From assembly GCA_019136325.1 (NCBI GenBank), contig JAGVUJ010000216.1:1-13463 (forward strand): a stretch of DNA of 13,463 nucleotides, written 5' to 3'. The first letter of the stretch is position 1. Every line of letters begins with the position of its first letter. The translations under genes and the position numbers were made by a program. This document shows, in pieces, positions 6,569 through 13,463 of the stretch. The notes below the pieces were generated by a model. It was not told where the DNA came from and ran no database searches. It saw only the letters and a program-made list of their open reading frames with translations. This DNA is from Deltaproteobacteria bacterium (GTDB taxonomy: Bacteria > Desulfobacterota > Syntrophia > Syntrophales > Smithellaceae).

Positions 6569-7268
6569 ATAATACGATCACGACATGCAGAGCGATAATG
6601 CCGTATTTGTGGCGCTGATAAAATTCGTTTGCTTTCTGAATTCTTTTCAGTCCGCCTAACGCCCGCCGGATAATCACCAGCCAGGGATACTTGTCATTAT
6701 CCGATGTAAAATTTTTTTGAAACGCGCACATGGGATAGATGGCATAGACATCATCGGTGAGCGGCCGGAAAAGCGTGTCGTTGACGATGCCGCGCCAGGG
6801 CTCGTAGGCCAAGGTTTCCGCGTAAGGACGGTTCAATGCGTAGGCATGCGTCAGGCTCTGATAACGAACTTTCTGCACGGCGGGATTGACTGTTTTCTGA
6901 CTGGAGCGGATTAAAGCGCCCAGGAGCAGAACTTTCCATCCGGGGGTTTGACGCAAGAAATCAACGCAACATTTTAATTTTTCCGGATCGAAGCCGTCAA
7001 ATTCCACATCGTCTTCAAAAACGACGATGTGTTGCGCTCCCGCCTCCAGGCCTTTGCGGAGGCAAAGCATATGGGATTCATACACGGCTTTTTCAAAATC
7101 GTCGCTGCAACGATCCGCAATCACGAATTCAACTCTGTCGTCAAGTCCGGCTTTGACGAATTCGTCGCGCGCGGATTGACGGCGATCTTCACGCTCGCGC
7201 AAAGACACGCAGTACAAACGATCAAAAAAATCCCAACCATGGTTTAACGGTTTCATTGCCTCATCCAT
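6540..7268 (-). CDS. GT25-like glycosyltransferase with C-terminal membrane anchor
   Basis: A 242-residue protein resembling family 25 (LPS/LOS biosynthesis) glycosyltransferases. The order of motifs fits: an opening strand with arginine-rich turn (DRLYCVSLREREDRRQ, 16-31), a helix (SHMLCLRKGLEAGA, 65-78) leading into the metal/nucleotide-sugar DxD-like strand IVVFEDDVEF (81-90), then LTHAYALNRPYAETL (139-153) and DDVYAIYP with FQKNFTSDND (172-192). Residues about 222-240 form one hydrophobic helix near the C-terminus, so the enzyme is probably tail-anchored at the cytoplasmic membrane. Donor and acceptor sugars cannot be told. The start at 7268 lacks a clear ribosome binding site; an in-frame ATG at 7256 is possible. 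It stands alone behind its own promoter. Confidence 0.82.
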   Translation of the reverse strand: MDEAMKPLNHGWDFFDRLYCVSLREREDRRQSARDEFVKAGLDDRVEFVIADRCSDDFEKAVYESHMLCLRKGLEAGAQHIVVFEDDVEFDGFDPEKLKCCVDFLRQTPGWKVLLLGALIRSSQKTVNPAVQKVRYQSLTHAYALNRPYAETLAYEPWRGIVNDTLFRPLTDDVYAIYPMCAFQKNFTSDNDKYPWLVIIRRALGGLKRIQKANEFYQRHKYGIIALHVVIVLWMIIALCSR

Positions 7269-7294
7269 CGAACGCAGTTTTTTTACAAATGGTT

Positions 7295-7322
7295 TTTATA
7301 ATATTCAGGTGATGTCTGTCAA
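7295..7322 (-). promoter_or_regulatory. Promoter of the GT25-like gene
   Basis: On the minus strand a perfect TTGACA (7317-7322) is followed after 16 bases by TATAAA (7295-7300). The expected transcription start near 7288 leaves about 20 bases of leader before the ATG at 7268. Confidence 0.6.
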
Positions 7323-7430
7323 GAAACGGCCTGATCAGGAAAAGGCGTTGCAGAAAAAAAACGTCTCGTGTATGTCAACAGACAGGCTCTGTCTGCTCCG
7401 TTAAGCGCCTGTTTCCCGGGATGGTGCTGT

Positions 7431-7778
7431 ATGATAAAAGAAAAAATCGGAAAATATCTTGCCGGAAAGATTTTTATTCGCAAGATCATGGAAGAGCCGG
7501 CTGATCTTAGTGAATTCAAGGAACGCCCGACACCCAGGCTGATTGGCGGGTTGATCCTGATGGCGTTGAGTTTTATGATCGGCTGGCCGGTCATTTTCGC
7601 GTTGAGTGTGCTGGCCGTCTGGTTTCATGAACCGCTGATTTTTGTGATCGGCGGACCGTTGGCTTACGCTCTGTCCTGTATTGTTTTCCTGATCGGGGCC
7701 TGGATGGCCCGCGCGCCGCATTATATGAACACCCTGACCCGATATGCCCTGCAGCGCCTGATTCAAAAAATCATTTAA
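7431..7778 (+). CDS. Small integral membrane protein, unknown function
   Basis: I do not recognise a family. The 115-residue protein has a basic N-terminal segment (MIKEKIGKYLAGKIFIRKIM), a short acidic stretch (EEPADLSEFKE), two hydrophobic helices at about 38-65 and 69-92 separated by a short HEPL turn, and a basic amphipathic tail (RYALQRLIQKII). Topology is probably both ends cytoplasmic. The open frame extends upstream to a GTG at 7368, but the extra 21 residues contain three cysteines and no regular structure, so the ATG at 7431 is preferred although its ribosome binding site (GGGATGG) is weak. Convergent with the M14 peptidase gene 27 bases away. Confidence 0.6.
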   Translation: MIKEKIGKYLAGKIFIRKIMEEPADLSEFKERPTPRLIGGLILMALSFMIGWPVIFALSVLAVWFHEPLIFVIGGPLAYALSCIVFLIGAWMARAPHYMNTLTRYALQRLIQKII

Positions 7779-7805
7779 TAAGACTGGCCGTTTTGTGGTG
7801 CCGGT

Positions 7806-8780
7806 TCACATAGGCTTGTGCGCCAGCCTGACTTGCGGCGGAGAGCCGACAACCGGCAGATGAACAAATTTTAAAAGGGAAGGTTGAAACTTGTCAAAAT
7901 ATCTGCTGCCCTGCCGGGGATCGGAGGAAGGCAGCTCCAGCGTAAGGGTGAAGATATTCCGTTCATGACCGGCATAATTGCCCAGTGATCCCGGATAATA
8001 CCCGAATTTCTTTAACGGATGATTGATTTCCCGGCATATCTGTTCCATCCATTTTTCGAAGGAATCAAGATCCGATGATGGTCCGTCATAATCAAAAAAA
8101 TTAAGCGGGGAATGCGCAGACAGTATTTTCTGCGGTTTGAATCGCTTGATTAAAGCCATTTGGAATACGGTTTCCTGTTCCGATGCCGGTTTGGCGCCCG
8201 GATAGTAACGCGCTATGCTTCCTTTGGCTTTCCATTGACGCATGGCCTTCGCCGGCCAGTCCCTGGTGGGGAAATTTCTGTTGATATCAATCCCACCGGC
8301 ATTGGTTCGAGTCTGCGACGCGGCCAGGAAACCATCGGGATTTAATAACGGCGCTATGACGATGCATTTATCCCGGAACAGAGCCGGGTTGTCTTTCACA
8401 TAATGCGCCAGTTTGAACATTAGGTATACGGTGGGTAATTCATCGCCATGCACGCCGCCTAAAAATAAAATGCAATCTTTGGAGCCGTTGCCGAAAGTAA
8501 CAAACATGAGCGGCCTTTTGTTTTTTGTTTCTCGGTAATATTCCCAGGGGATGGATCCGGGCCGGAGATCCGTCCATTGGTACCGGGTAAATTGTCGCTC
8601 CAATTCATTCAGATATTGTTTCAAATGACGCGAAGAATCATTGTAAGAAAAACCCCGATGAGAAAAAAATAAGATACTCAGCATCAAGCAACCCAGACAA
8701 CACGCAACCCAGAGAACGTTGTTGTTTGACATCGGGTTTGAAACGGTGTGCTTTAACCGCTGGAAAAATTTTATATTCAT
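7806..8780 (-). CDS. Membrane-anchored M14 zinc carboxypeptidase, MpaA-like
   Basis: Metallocarboxypeptidase fold with the complete M14 active site. Zinc ligands are H111 and E114 (GGVHGDELPTVY) and H223 (LSAHSPLNFFDYDG), and the catalytic base is E282 (TLTLELP). NPDG (147-150) and GGIDINRNFPTRDWP (162-176) carry the substrate-binding Asn-Arg. The pattern matches murein peptide amidase MpaA and related enzymes that cut the gamma-D-Glu-diaminopimelate bond during wall recycling; substrate is inferred. Residues about 22-40 form a hydrophobic helix after a basic N-terminus, so the catalytic domain probably faces the periplasm. The frame stays open to 9164 but that would overlap trmJ. I choose the ATG at 8780; one at 8732 is possible, and neither has a strong ribosome binding site. 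Confidence 0.85.
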   Translation of the reverse strand: MNIKFFQRLKHTVSNPMSNNNVLWVACCLGCLMLSILFFSHRGFSYNDSSRHLKQYLNELERQFTRYQWTDLRPGSIPWEYYRETKNKRPLMFVTFGNGSKDCILFLGGVHGDELPTVYLMFKLAHYVKDNPALFRDKCIVIAPLLNPDGFLAASQTRTNAGGIDINRNFPTRDWPAKAMRQWKAKGSIARYYPGAKPASEQETVFQMALIKRFKPQKILSAHSPLNFFDYDGPSSDLDSFEKWMEQICREINHPLKKFGYYPGSLGNYAGHERNIFTLTLELPSSDPRQGSRYFDKFQPSLLKFVHLPVVGSPPQVRLAHKPM

Positions 8781-8833
8781 GTCTATCACGTCTATCGGCC
8801 GACAAAATTTATTCTTGGAATCGGGACAGTCAC

Positions 8834-8882
8834 AACAACATCCAAGCGAGCCGATCATGTTATAAATGATGTTGTTTGTCAA
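8834..8882 (-). promoter_or_regulatory. Candidate promoter of the M14 peptidase gene inside an inverted repeat
   Basis: On the minus strand a perfect TTGACA (8877-8882) lies 17 bases from CATGAT (8854-8859, 4 of 6). The region is also symmetrical: AACAACATC (8834-8842) is the exact complement of GATGTTGTT (8868-8876), with a nested ATCAT/ATGAT pair (8854-8858, 8866-8870). A repressor could bind here, but this is inference. The rest of the 220-base gap before trmJ holds no other convincing feature. Confidence 0.4.
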
Positions 8883-9000
8883 TATCCATACGAACGGTTT
8901 GTGAATAAAATGCATAATTTTTCCGTGCAATTGGAAGACGTCTGATTTATACACACTCGGTGACGTAAAATTTGGACAGGCCGGGAGAGGGACGGAAGCC

Positions 9001-9738
9001 ATGGTGAAAGCCAGAATGAAAAATATCAGCATTGTTTTATATAAACCGAAATACGCGGGCAATATCGGCGCCGTCGCCCGTGCCGCAAAAAACATGGGCA
9101 TCGGCGATATCGTGGTTGTCGGCAGCCGGGATTTCGACGATGAAGAAATGCGGCAGCGCTCCACGCATCTGGCCTCCGATGTATTGGATAATATCCGGTA
9201 TGTTGATCACGCTGAAGAGGCACTCGGAGGATTCCGGTATATTGTCGGCACAACCGCCCGGCTGGGCAAGGCACGCGGTCCGTTTATGACGCCCCGCCAG
9301 GCCGCGCAAACCATAGCGGATATCTCGCAGAAGAATAAGATTGCCCTGCTTTTCGGTCCGGAAGATACCGGCCTGGCCAATGAGCAGTTACGCCTCTGTC
9401 ACATGGTGGTGACCATTCCGACATCGCGTGAATTTACGTCTCTGAATCTATCCCACGCCGTGATGATTATGTGCTATGAGATCTTTGTATCCTCGCTGCC
9501 GGCAGCCGCGGAGGAGGTTACCGCCAGGCTGGCGCGTGTCTCGGAACTGGAAGGGATGTACGGACAAATCAAAACGTTGCTCGACGATATCGGATTCCTG
9601 AACCGCGAAAACCCCGATTACTGGATGTTGCATCTGCGGCGCTTCTTCAACCGGGCGGGAATTTTATCTCGTGAAGTTAAAATTGTCCGGGGCGTTTGCC
9701 GTCAGCTGCAATGGCATGCAAACCACAAAAAAACTTGA
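9001..9738 (+). CDS. trmJ: tRNA 2'-O-methyltransferase TrmJ (SPOUT family)
   Basis: SpoU/SPOUT-family methyltransferase that adds a 2'-O-methyl group to position 32 of certain tRNAs using S-adenosylmethionine. The 245-residue protein has the three family motifs: motif 1 GNIGAVARAAKNMG (about 20-33), motif 2 LLFGPEDTGLANEQL (about 116-130) and motif 3 IPTSREFTSLNLSHAV (about 139-154), which together form the trefoil knot and SAM pocket. A C-terminal helical extension ending in an LHLRRFFNRAG segment is typical of TrmJ rather than shorter homologues. The ATG at 9001 has a GGAAG-type site upstream; an in-frame ATG at 9016 is an alternative. Followed by the kdnB-like gene after 89 bases on the same strand, with no clear terminator between. 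Confidence 0.92.
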   Translation: MVKARMKNISIVLYKPKYAGNIGAVARAAKNMGIGDIVVVGSRDFDDEEMRQRSTHLASDVLDNIRYVDHAEEALGGFRYIVGTTARLGKARGPFMTPRQAAQTIADISQKNKIALLFGPEDTGLANEQLRLCHMVVTIPTSREFTSLNLSHAVMIMCYEIFVSSLPAAAEEVTARLARVSELEGMYGQIKTLLDDIGFLNRENPDYWMLHLRRFFNRAGILSREVKIVRGVCRQLQWHANHKKT

Positions 9739-9827
9739 CTTTACGGGGCAGTTCCCATAGGGATTGCGCAGGCCGCAAGGTCTTTCCTGAGTAAAATTTA
9801 AATTGAACCTAGTGGAGGTTGTATATC

Positions 9828-10985
9828 ATGAGAAAAACATTTTCATTTACCGGCGCCAAAAAGATTGTTTTCGGCAACGGATCGTTATTGTCGTTAGCAA
9901 GCCACGTCAAGGAACTTCATGCCGAAAATCCCCTCGTGGTTATCGATAAAAATCTGGCCAAAACCGATTTGATGGAAAAAGTTGCCAACGTGTTGATTCC
10001 GTCGGGCATTAAATTCACGGTCTATGACAAAGTGGAAGCGGAGCCCCCCATCGAGTTGGCGGATGAAGGCGCGAAAATTGCGATCAAAAACAAATGTGAC
10101 ATTGTTGTCGGTATTGGTGGAGGCAGTGCGATGGATGTAGCCAAGGCCATTGCCGCCATTGCGACGAACAAAGGCGCCGCGGCTGATTATCTCGGTCTCA
10201 ATAAAGTTCCCAAACCGGGCCTGCCCAAAATCATGATCCCGACAACCGCCGGAACCGGCAGCGAAGTCACCTTTACGGCGGTTTTCCTGCGCAAGAATTT
10301 AAAAAAGAAGGAAGGGATGAACAGCCCGTATCTTTACCCGGAACTGGCGCTTTTGGATCCGGAGCTGACGCTCAGTCTCCCGCCCGTGCCCACGGCGTAT
10401 ACCGGCCTGGATGCCCTGTGTCACGCCATCGAATCCTATACATCCGTGAATTCTTCGCCGATGAGCGAAATGTTTTCTCTGGAAGCGATTGCTTTGATCG
10501 CTGAAAATCTGCGCGCCTGCGTGCATGACGGCAAGAATATCGTCGCGCGCGAAAGAATGCTCCTGGGCAGCCTGTACGCCGGAATCGGCCTGGCCAACGC
10601 CGGTGTGACAGCGGTGCATTCGCTTTCTTACCCGCTGGGAGGAAAATACGGCGTCGGCCATGGTCTTGCCAATACGATGCTGCTGCCGGCGGTGATGGCA
10701 TTCAATATGCCCTCTGCGCTGGAGAAATTTACGGATGTCGCCGAAGCGATGGGTGAAAACGTGGAAGGACTTCCCGTGCGCGACGCCGCCTATCTGGCGC
10801 TGGACGCCGTCGAGGCCTTGATCGAAGATTGCGGCATCCATGAAACGCTGGCTCAGTTCGGCATCAAGGAGAAGGATTTTCCGGCGCTGGCCGATGTGGC
10901 TGTGACGGTCGCCAGACCGCTGGAAAATAATCCCCGCAAAATAACCAAAGACGATATGATCGCGATTTACGCGCAGGCATTATAG
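9828..10985 (+). CDS. kdnB: Iron-dependent alcohol dehydrogenase family, probable Kdo 8-oxidase KdnB
   Basis: Group III (iron-containing) dehydrogenase of 385 residues. An N-terminal dinucleotide-binding half holds GIGGGSAMDVAKAIA (95-109) and PTTAGTGSEVT (138-148). The metal site is complete: D195 and H199 (TGLDALCHAIESY), H264 (AVHSLSYPLGG) and H278 (YGVGHGLANTMLLP). The family alone would allow many substrates. The specific call rests on the gene 18 bases downstream, a close KdnA look-alike: in Shewanella the KdnB/KdnA pair oxidises the C8 hydroxyl of Kdo to an aldehyde and then aminates it. The ATG at 9828 is chosen because GGAGG lies about 9 bases upstream; a TTG at 9819 overlaps that site. 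Confidence is high for the family and moderate for the substrate. Confidence 0.75.
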   Translation: MRKTFSFTGAKKIVFGNGSLLSLASHVKELHAENPLVVIDKNLAKTDLMEKVANVLIPSGIKFTVYDKVEAEPPIELADEGAKIAIKNKCDIVVGIGGGSAMDVAKAIAAIATNKGAAADYLGLNKVPKPGLPKIMIPTTAGTGSEVTFTAVFLRKNLKKKEGMNSPYLYPELALLDPELTLSLPPVPTAYTGLDALCHAIESYTSVNSSPMSEMFSLEAIALIAENLRACVHDGKNIVARERMLLGSLYAGIGLANAGVTAVHSLSYPLGGKYGVGHGLANTMLLPAVMAFNMPSALEKFTDVAEAMGENVEGLPVRDAAYLALDAVEALIEDCGIHETLAQFGIKEKDFPALADVAVTVARPLENNPRKITKDDMIAIYAQAL

Positions 10986-11003
10986 GAAAGGAAGGGTAAC
11001 GAT

Positions 11004-12191
11004 ATGGCAGGTGCAGAATTAATAGGCAAAGAAGAAATCAAGGAAGTCATGGATGTCCTCGAAACGGGCATTCTGATGCGTTACGGTTTTGATAAAGAAA
11101 GAAAAGGCATTTATAAGGTAAGAGAGTTCGAGCAGGCGTTTGCCAAATATTGCGGTACCGACTACGCGCTGGGCGTCACCTCCGGTTCGACGGCCCTCCA
11201 GATCGCGCTGACCGCGATGGATGTCGGACCCGGCGACGATGTGCTGGTGCCGGCTTTCACCTTCCTGGCTACTTACGAGGCGGTCATGGAAGTGGGCGCG
11301 ATTCCGATTATGGTGGATATCGACGACACGCTCAATCTCGATCCGAATGAAATCGAAAAAAAGAAAACACCCTACACCAAGGCGGTCATTCCCGTGCATA
11401 TGTGCGGTTCGGCGGCCAACATCGACAATATCGTGGACGTTGCCCGCAAAAACAAGCTTCTGGTTCTGGAGGACAACGCGCAGGGTTGCGGCGCGAGCTA
11501 CAAAGGCAAAAAGCTGGGCAGCTTCGGCGATATGGGAACATTCAGCTTCGATTACGTCAAAACAGTCACCACCGGCGAAGGCGGCATGGTGATTACCAAT
11601 AACAAGGAATTTTATCTGCGGTCGGAATGGTATCATGACCACGGTCACGATCATAATCCCAAGGTCAGCCGCGCCTTGGAAGGCCGGACCATTCTCGGAT
11701 TCAACTTCCGGATGAATGAACTGCAGGGCGCTTTGGGTCTCGCCCAGCTGCGCAAGCTGGATTATCTGATCGGTGAGCAGAAGAAAAACAAGAAATTCAT
11801 TATGGATGTGCTGGCCAATGTTCCCGGCGTGAAATTCCGCGTCAAACCCGATCCCGAAGGCGACTCCGCCACCTTCCTGGCATTTAATCTGCCGAGCGAA
11901 GATCAGACGCAGAAATTCCAGAACCTGCTGGCCGCCGAAGGCGTGGACACCGTCTGCTATAAAAGAAATTTGTGGCACTATGTGCCGAACTGGGAACATT
12001 TCCTGGCAAAATCGACGGCCAATTCGAAAAAATATCCGTTCACCAATCCCACGTATAAAGGCAAGGTGGAGTACAGGAAGGAAAATATTCCGCAGGCCGA
12101 AGATATTCTGGGGCGCACGCTGGTTATGGGTATTTCCGTGAAGATGAGCCAGGAAAAACTCGACGGGATTCGAAAATATTTTTTACAATGA
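11004..12191 (+). CDS. kdnA: DegT/DnrJ/EryC1/StrS aminotransferase, probable Kdo8N transaminase KdnA
   Basis: PLP-dependent sugar aminotransferase, 395 residues, fold type I. The Schiff-base lysine is K186 in SFDYVKTVTTGEGGMV, the PLP-pyridine aspartate D157 is in VLEDNAQGCGASYKG, and SGSTALQIAL (60-69) and PAFTFLATYEA (83-93) are further family signatures. From memory, several stretches agree closely with Shewanella KdnA: the opening GxELxGxEExxEVxDV followed by RYxFD, VHMCGS, DHGHDH (212-217), ALGLAQLRKLD (243-253) and PDPEGDSA (282-289). KdnA transfers an amino group to the C8 aldehyde of oxidised Kdo to give Kdo8N, which enters the LPS inner core. An AAGGAAGGG ribosome binding site precedes the ATG, and the gene is clearly co-transcribed with the dehydrogenase. 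Confidence 0.83.
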   Translation: MAGAELIGKEEIKEVMDVLETGILMRYGFDKERKGIYKVREFEQAFAKYCGTDYALGVTSGSTALQIALTAMDVGPGDDVLVPAFTFLATYEAVMEVGAIPIMVDIDDTLNLDPNEIEKKKTPYTKAVIPVHMCGSAANIDNIVDVARKNKLLVLEDNAQGCGASYKGKKLGSFGDMGTFSFDYVKTVTTGEGGMVITNNKEFYLRSEWYHDHGHDHNPKVSRALEGRTILGFNFRMNELQGALGLAQLRKLDYLIGEQKKNKKFIMDVLANVPGVKFRVKPDPEGDSATFLAFNLPSEDQTQKFQNLLAAEGVDTVCYKRNLWHYVPNWEHFLAKSTANSKKYPFTNPTYKGKVEYRKENIPQAEDILGRTLVMGISVKMSQEKLDGIRKYFLQ

Positions 12192-12274
12192 TTATCGCCT
12201 ATCCGTGTTTCCAGCAATCCCATTGAGACAGTATCTATCAGAGCATCTCATTATTTTCGTTATGAGTCCGTTCC

Positions 12275-13463
12275 TTAGCCCGCTGCCTTGATAAGCCGGT
12301 CTTGAGCCTTCACCTTGCCCAACAGCATCTTGCCCAAAAGCAACGACATGGAACAAATGGACAGAGAAGGCGGAGCCCCCGGTGATACGGGCATAGTGCT
12401 GCCATCACAGACATAGAGATTGTCAATCTCCGTCGAAAAGTCACGGTTTATGGCCTGTCCCATGGCCAGCGTTCCTCCGGGATGTCCTCCCGCCCATTTC
12501 AGGATGGAAATGGTCTGCGGGTCGCCACCGGACTTAATGATGATTTCCCGCATGATATCCGTTCCTTTTTTCAATCTTTTTTCATCATTTGCGGTGAAGG
12601 GTTTGCTCGTTTTCTCAGTGGGGAAAATCTGTCCGTGGGCTTCATCGGATAATTTGAGAAATAAACCCATGCCTCGTTTCATGATAGGAAATTTGGGCAG
12701 ATTTTCTTTGGCTGTTTGCAGGCGGAAAAAAGACAGAACCGTCCATGTGCCAAAAGCGGAACAATTGCCGATCATAAACCCTTCGCTTTGAGCCATGGAT
12801 TCAATGGCGTGGCTGAACGTTTGTATTCCCCACAAGCCGCCGTCGGGATCCTTGCTGTAACCCAGCATGATGTTCATGGGATCCATAAAGAATCTTGTTC
12901 CCACCTCCTGCGTCCCTAACCGTTTGACCCCCGATCTTAACAATAACGCGGGGCTGCCGATACCGCCGGCGGAGAGGATGATATTGTCGCCATGAATGAC
13001 GGTGCCATTCTTCAGTTGAATGCCGGTTGCCTTTGTTTTTCCGGCATTGAAGAGGATTTTGTTGACCGGAGCATTGAAGATGAGCTCAGCGCCGTATGAT
13101 TTAGCCTCTTCCACGTGTTCCCTGGTTGTCCAGCGCGCGTTTTCCGGACAGCCCAGCATGCACCAGTCGCAACCCAGTTTGCACTTATCGGCGTGGACGA
13201 ACTTCTCCTGCTCCCGGAAGGGAATGCCCATTTTATCGGCTGCCGCCAGCATCCGGAAGAGCCCCTTGTTGTTGCGGTAAAATTTTTCCGGCAGAACCTC
13301 AATGCCGATTTCTTTTTTAAGCTCCTTGGCTTCCGGTCTGAAATCGACACCCATATTATTAATCAGTTTTACGGGAGGATCCATGACGTTGGACTGATAA
13401 ACCATGGAAGAACCGCCGACCGTAATGCCGCGTTCGATAATGACGCCTTCCCTGGAGCGGGCG
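12275..13463 (-). CDS. GMC-family FAD-dependent oxidoreductase, 5' end outside the window
   Basis: About 396 codons are present; the N-terminal FAD-binding Rossmann motif lies beyond the right edge, so a methionine at 13405 is internal. The first visible residues, IERGITVGGSSMVYQSN, are the GMC flavin-binding GGSS segment. A four-cysteine cluster CX3CX2CX3CP (codons at 13148-13183) is followed by the usual ENAR and helix, then a second nucleotide-fold piece NIILSAGGIGSPALLLRSG. The C-terminal part has the catalytic-histidine region WAGGHPGGTLAMG and NLYVCDGSTMPVSPGAPPSLSI. Cholesterol-oxidase and long-chain-alcohol-oxidase type GMC enzymes have related cysteine clusters. The substrate is not predictable. 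The place usually held by the second catalytic Asn/His reads APP here. Convergent with kdnA; no strong terminator is visible in the 83-base gap. Confidence 0.85.
   Translation of the reverse strand, partial: ARSREGVIIERGITVGGSSMVYQSNVMDPPVKLINNMGVDFRPEAKELKKEIGIEVLPEKFYRNNKGLFRMLAAADKMGIPFREQEKFVHADKCKLGCDWCMLGCPENARWTTREHVEEAKSYGAELIFNAPVNKILFNAGKTKATGIQLKNGTVIHGDNIILSAGGIGSPALLLRSGVKRLGTQEVGTRFFMDPMNIMLGYSKDPDGGLWGIQTFSHAIESMAQSEGFMIGNCSAFGTWTVLSFFRLQTAKENLPKFPIMKRGMGLFLKLSDEAHGQIFPTEKTSKPFTANDEKRLKKGTDIMREIIIKSGGDPQTISILKWAGGHPGGTLAMGQAINRDFSTEIDNLYVCDGSTMPVSPGAPPSLSICSMSLLLGKMLLGKVKAQDRLIKAAG

Noticed and set aside
7368..7430. GTG start for the two-helix membrane protein
   Set aside because: No ribosome binding site lies in front of it, and the added residues look unstructured with three cysteines.
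8781..9164. N-terminal extension of the M14 peptidase frame to 9164
   Set aside because: It would overlap the opposite-strand trmJ gene by 164 bases. The extra residues are low-complexity and cysteine/serine-rich with no domain, and the membrane anchor already sits just after the start at 8780.
12192..12274. Terminator between kdnA and the GMC gene
   Set aside because: Only a 5-bp CTCAT/ATGAG pair with an AT-rich loop is visible and no T run follows it, so the support is too weak.

Overview
This window looks like the chromosomal origin neighbourhood of a Gram-negative bacterium. The evidence is an OmpA-type lipoprotein with a lipobox, Kdo-modifying enzymes that imply LPS, a GT25-like glycosyltransferase, a PilZ protein and an MpaA-like murein peptidase. 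Moderate base composition, a very AT-rich dnaA/dnaN segment and the gene mix are compatible with a Desulfobacterota (delta-proteobacterial, possibly Syntrophales-like) genome. That taxonomic guess is inference only.

Left part (1-4503, all minus strand): rsmG, parA, parB, dnaA and dnaN (running off the left edge) read in that order. This is a replication/segregation block in which the ParAB partition genes abut dnaA-dnaN directly. AT-rich spacers with DnaA-box-like 9-mers lie on both sides of dnaA (570-727 and 2078-2135) and one more lies upstream of parA, so oriC is probably here.

Middle part (4504-9000): a good sigma70-type promoter drives an OmpA-domain glycine-zipper lipoprotein that ends in a bidirectional hairpin terminator. 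Convergent to it is a 57-residue minus-strand gene with a near-ideal ribosome binding site. It lies behind a long leader containing a promoter, a 12-codon mini-ORF and a GC-rich hairpin. Then come a PilZ-domain protein, a GT25-like glycosyltransferase with a C-terminal membrane anchor, a small two-helix membrane protein and a membrane-anchored M14 zinc carboxypeptidase of MpaA type. Most are single genes with their own promoters on alternating strands; several act at the envelope.

Right part (9001-13463): trmJ (tRNA 2'-O-methyltransferase) is followed by a tightly spaced pair, an iron-dependent dehydrogenase and a DegT-family aminotransferase. I read these as kdnB and kdnA, which convert the C8 hydroxyl of Kdo to an amine (Kdo8N) for the LPS inner core. 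A convergent, partial GMC-family flavoprotein with a four-cysteine cluster closes the window.

The points most worth following are the kdnBA pair, the small gene with its structured leader, the DnaA-box arrangement around dnaA, and the cysteine cluster and altered active site of the GMC oxidoreductase.
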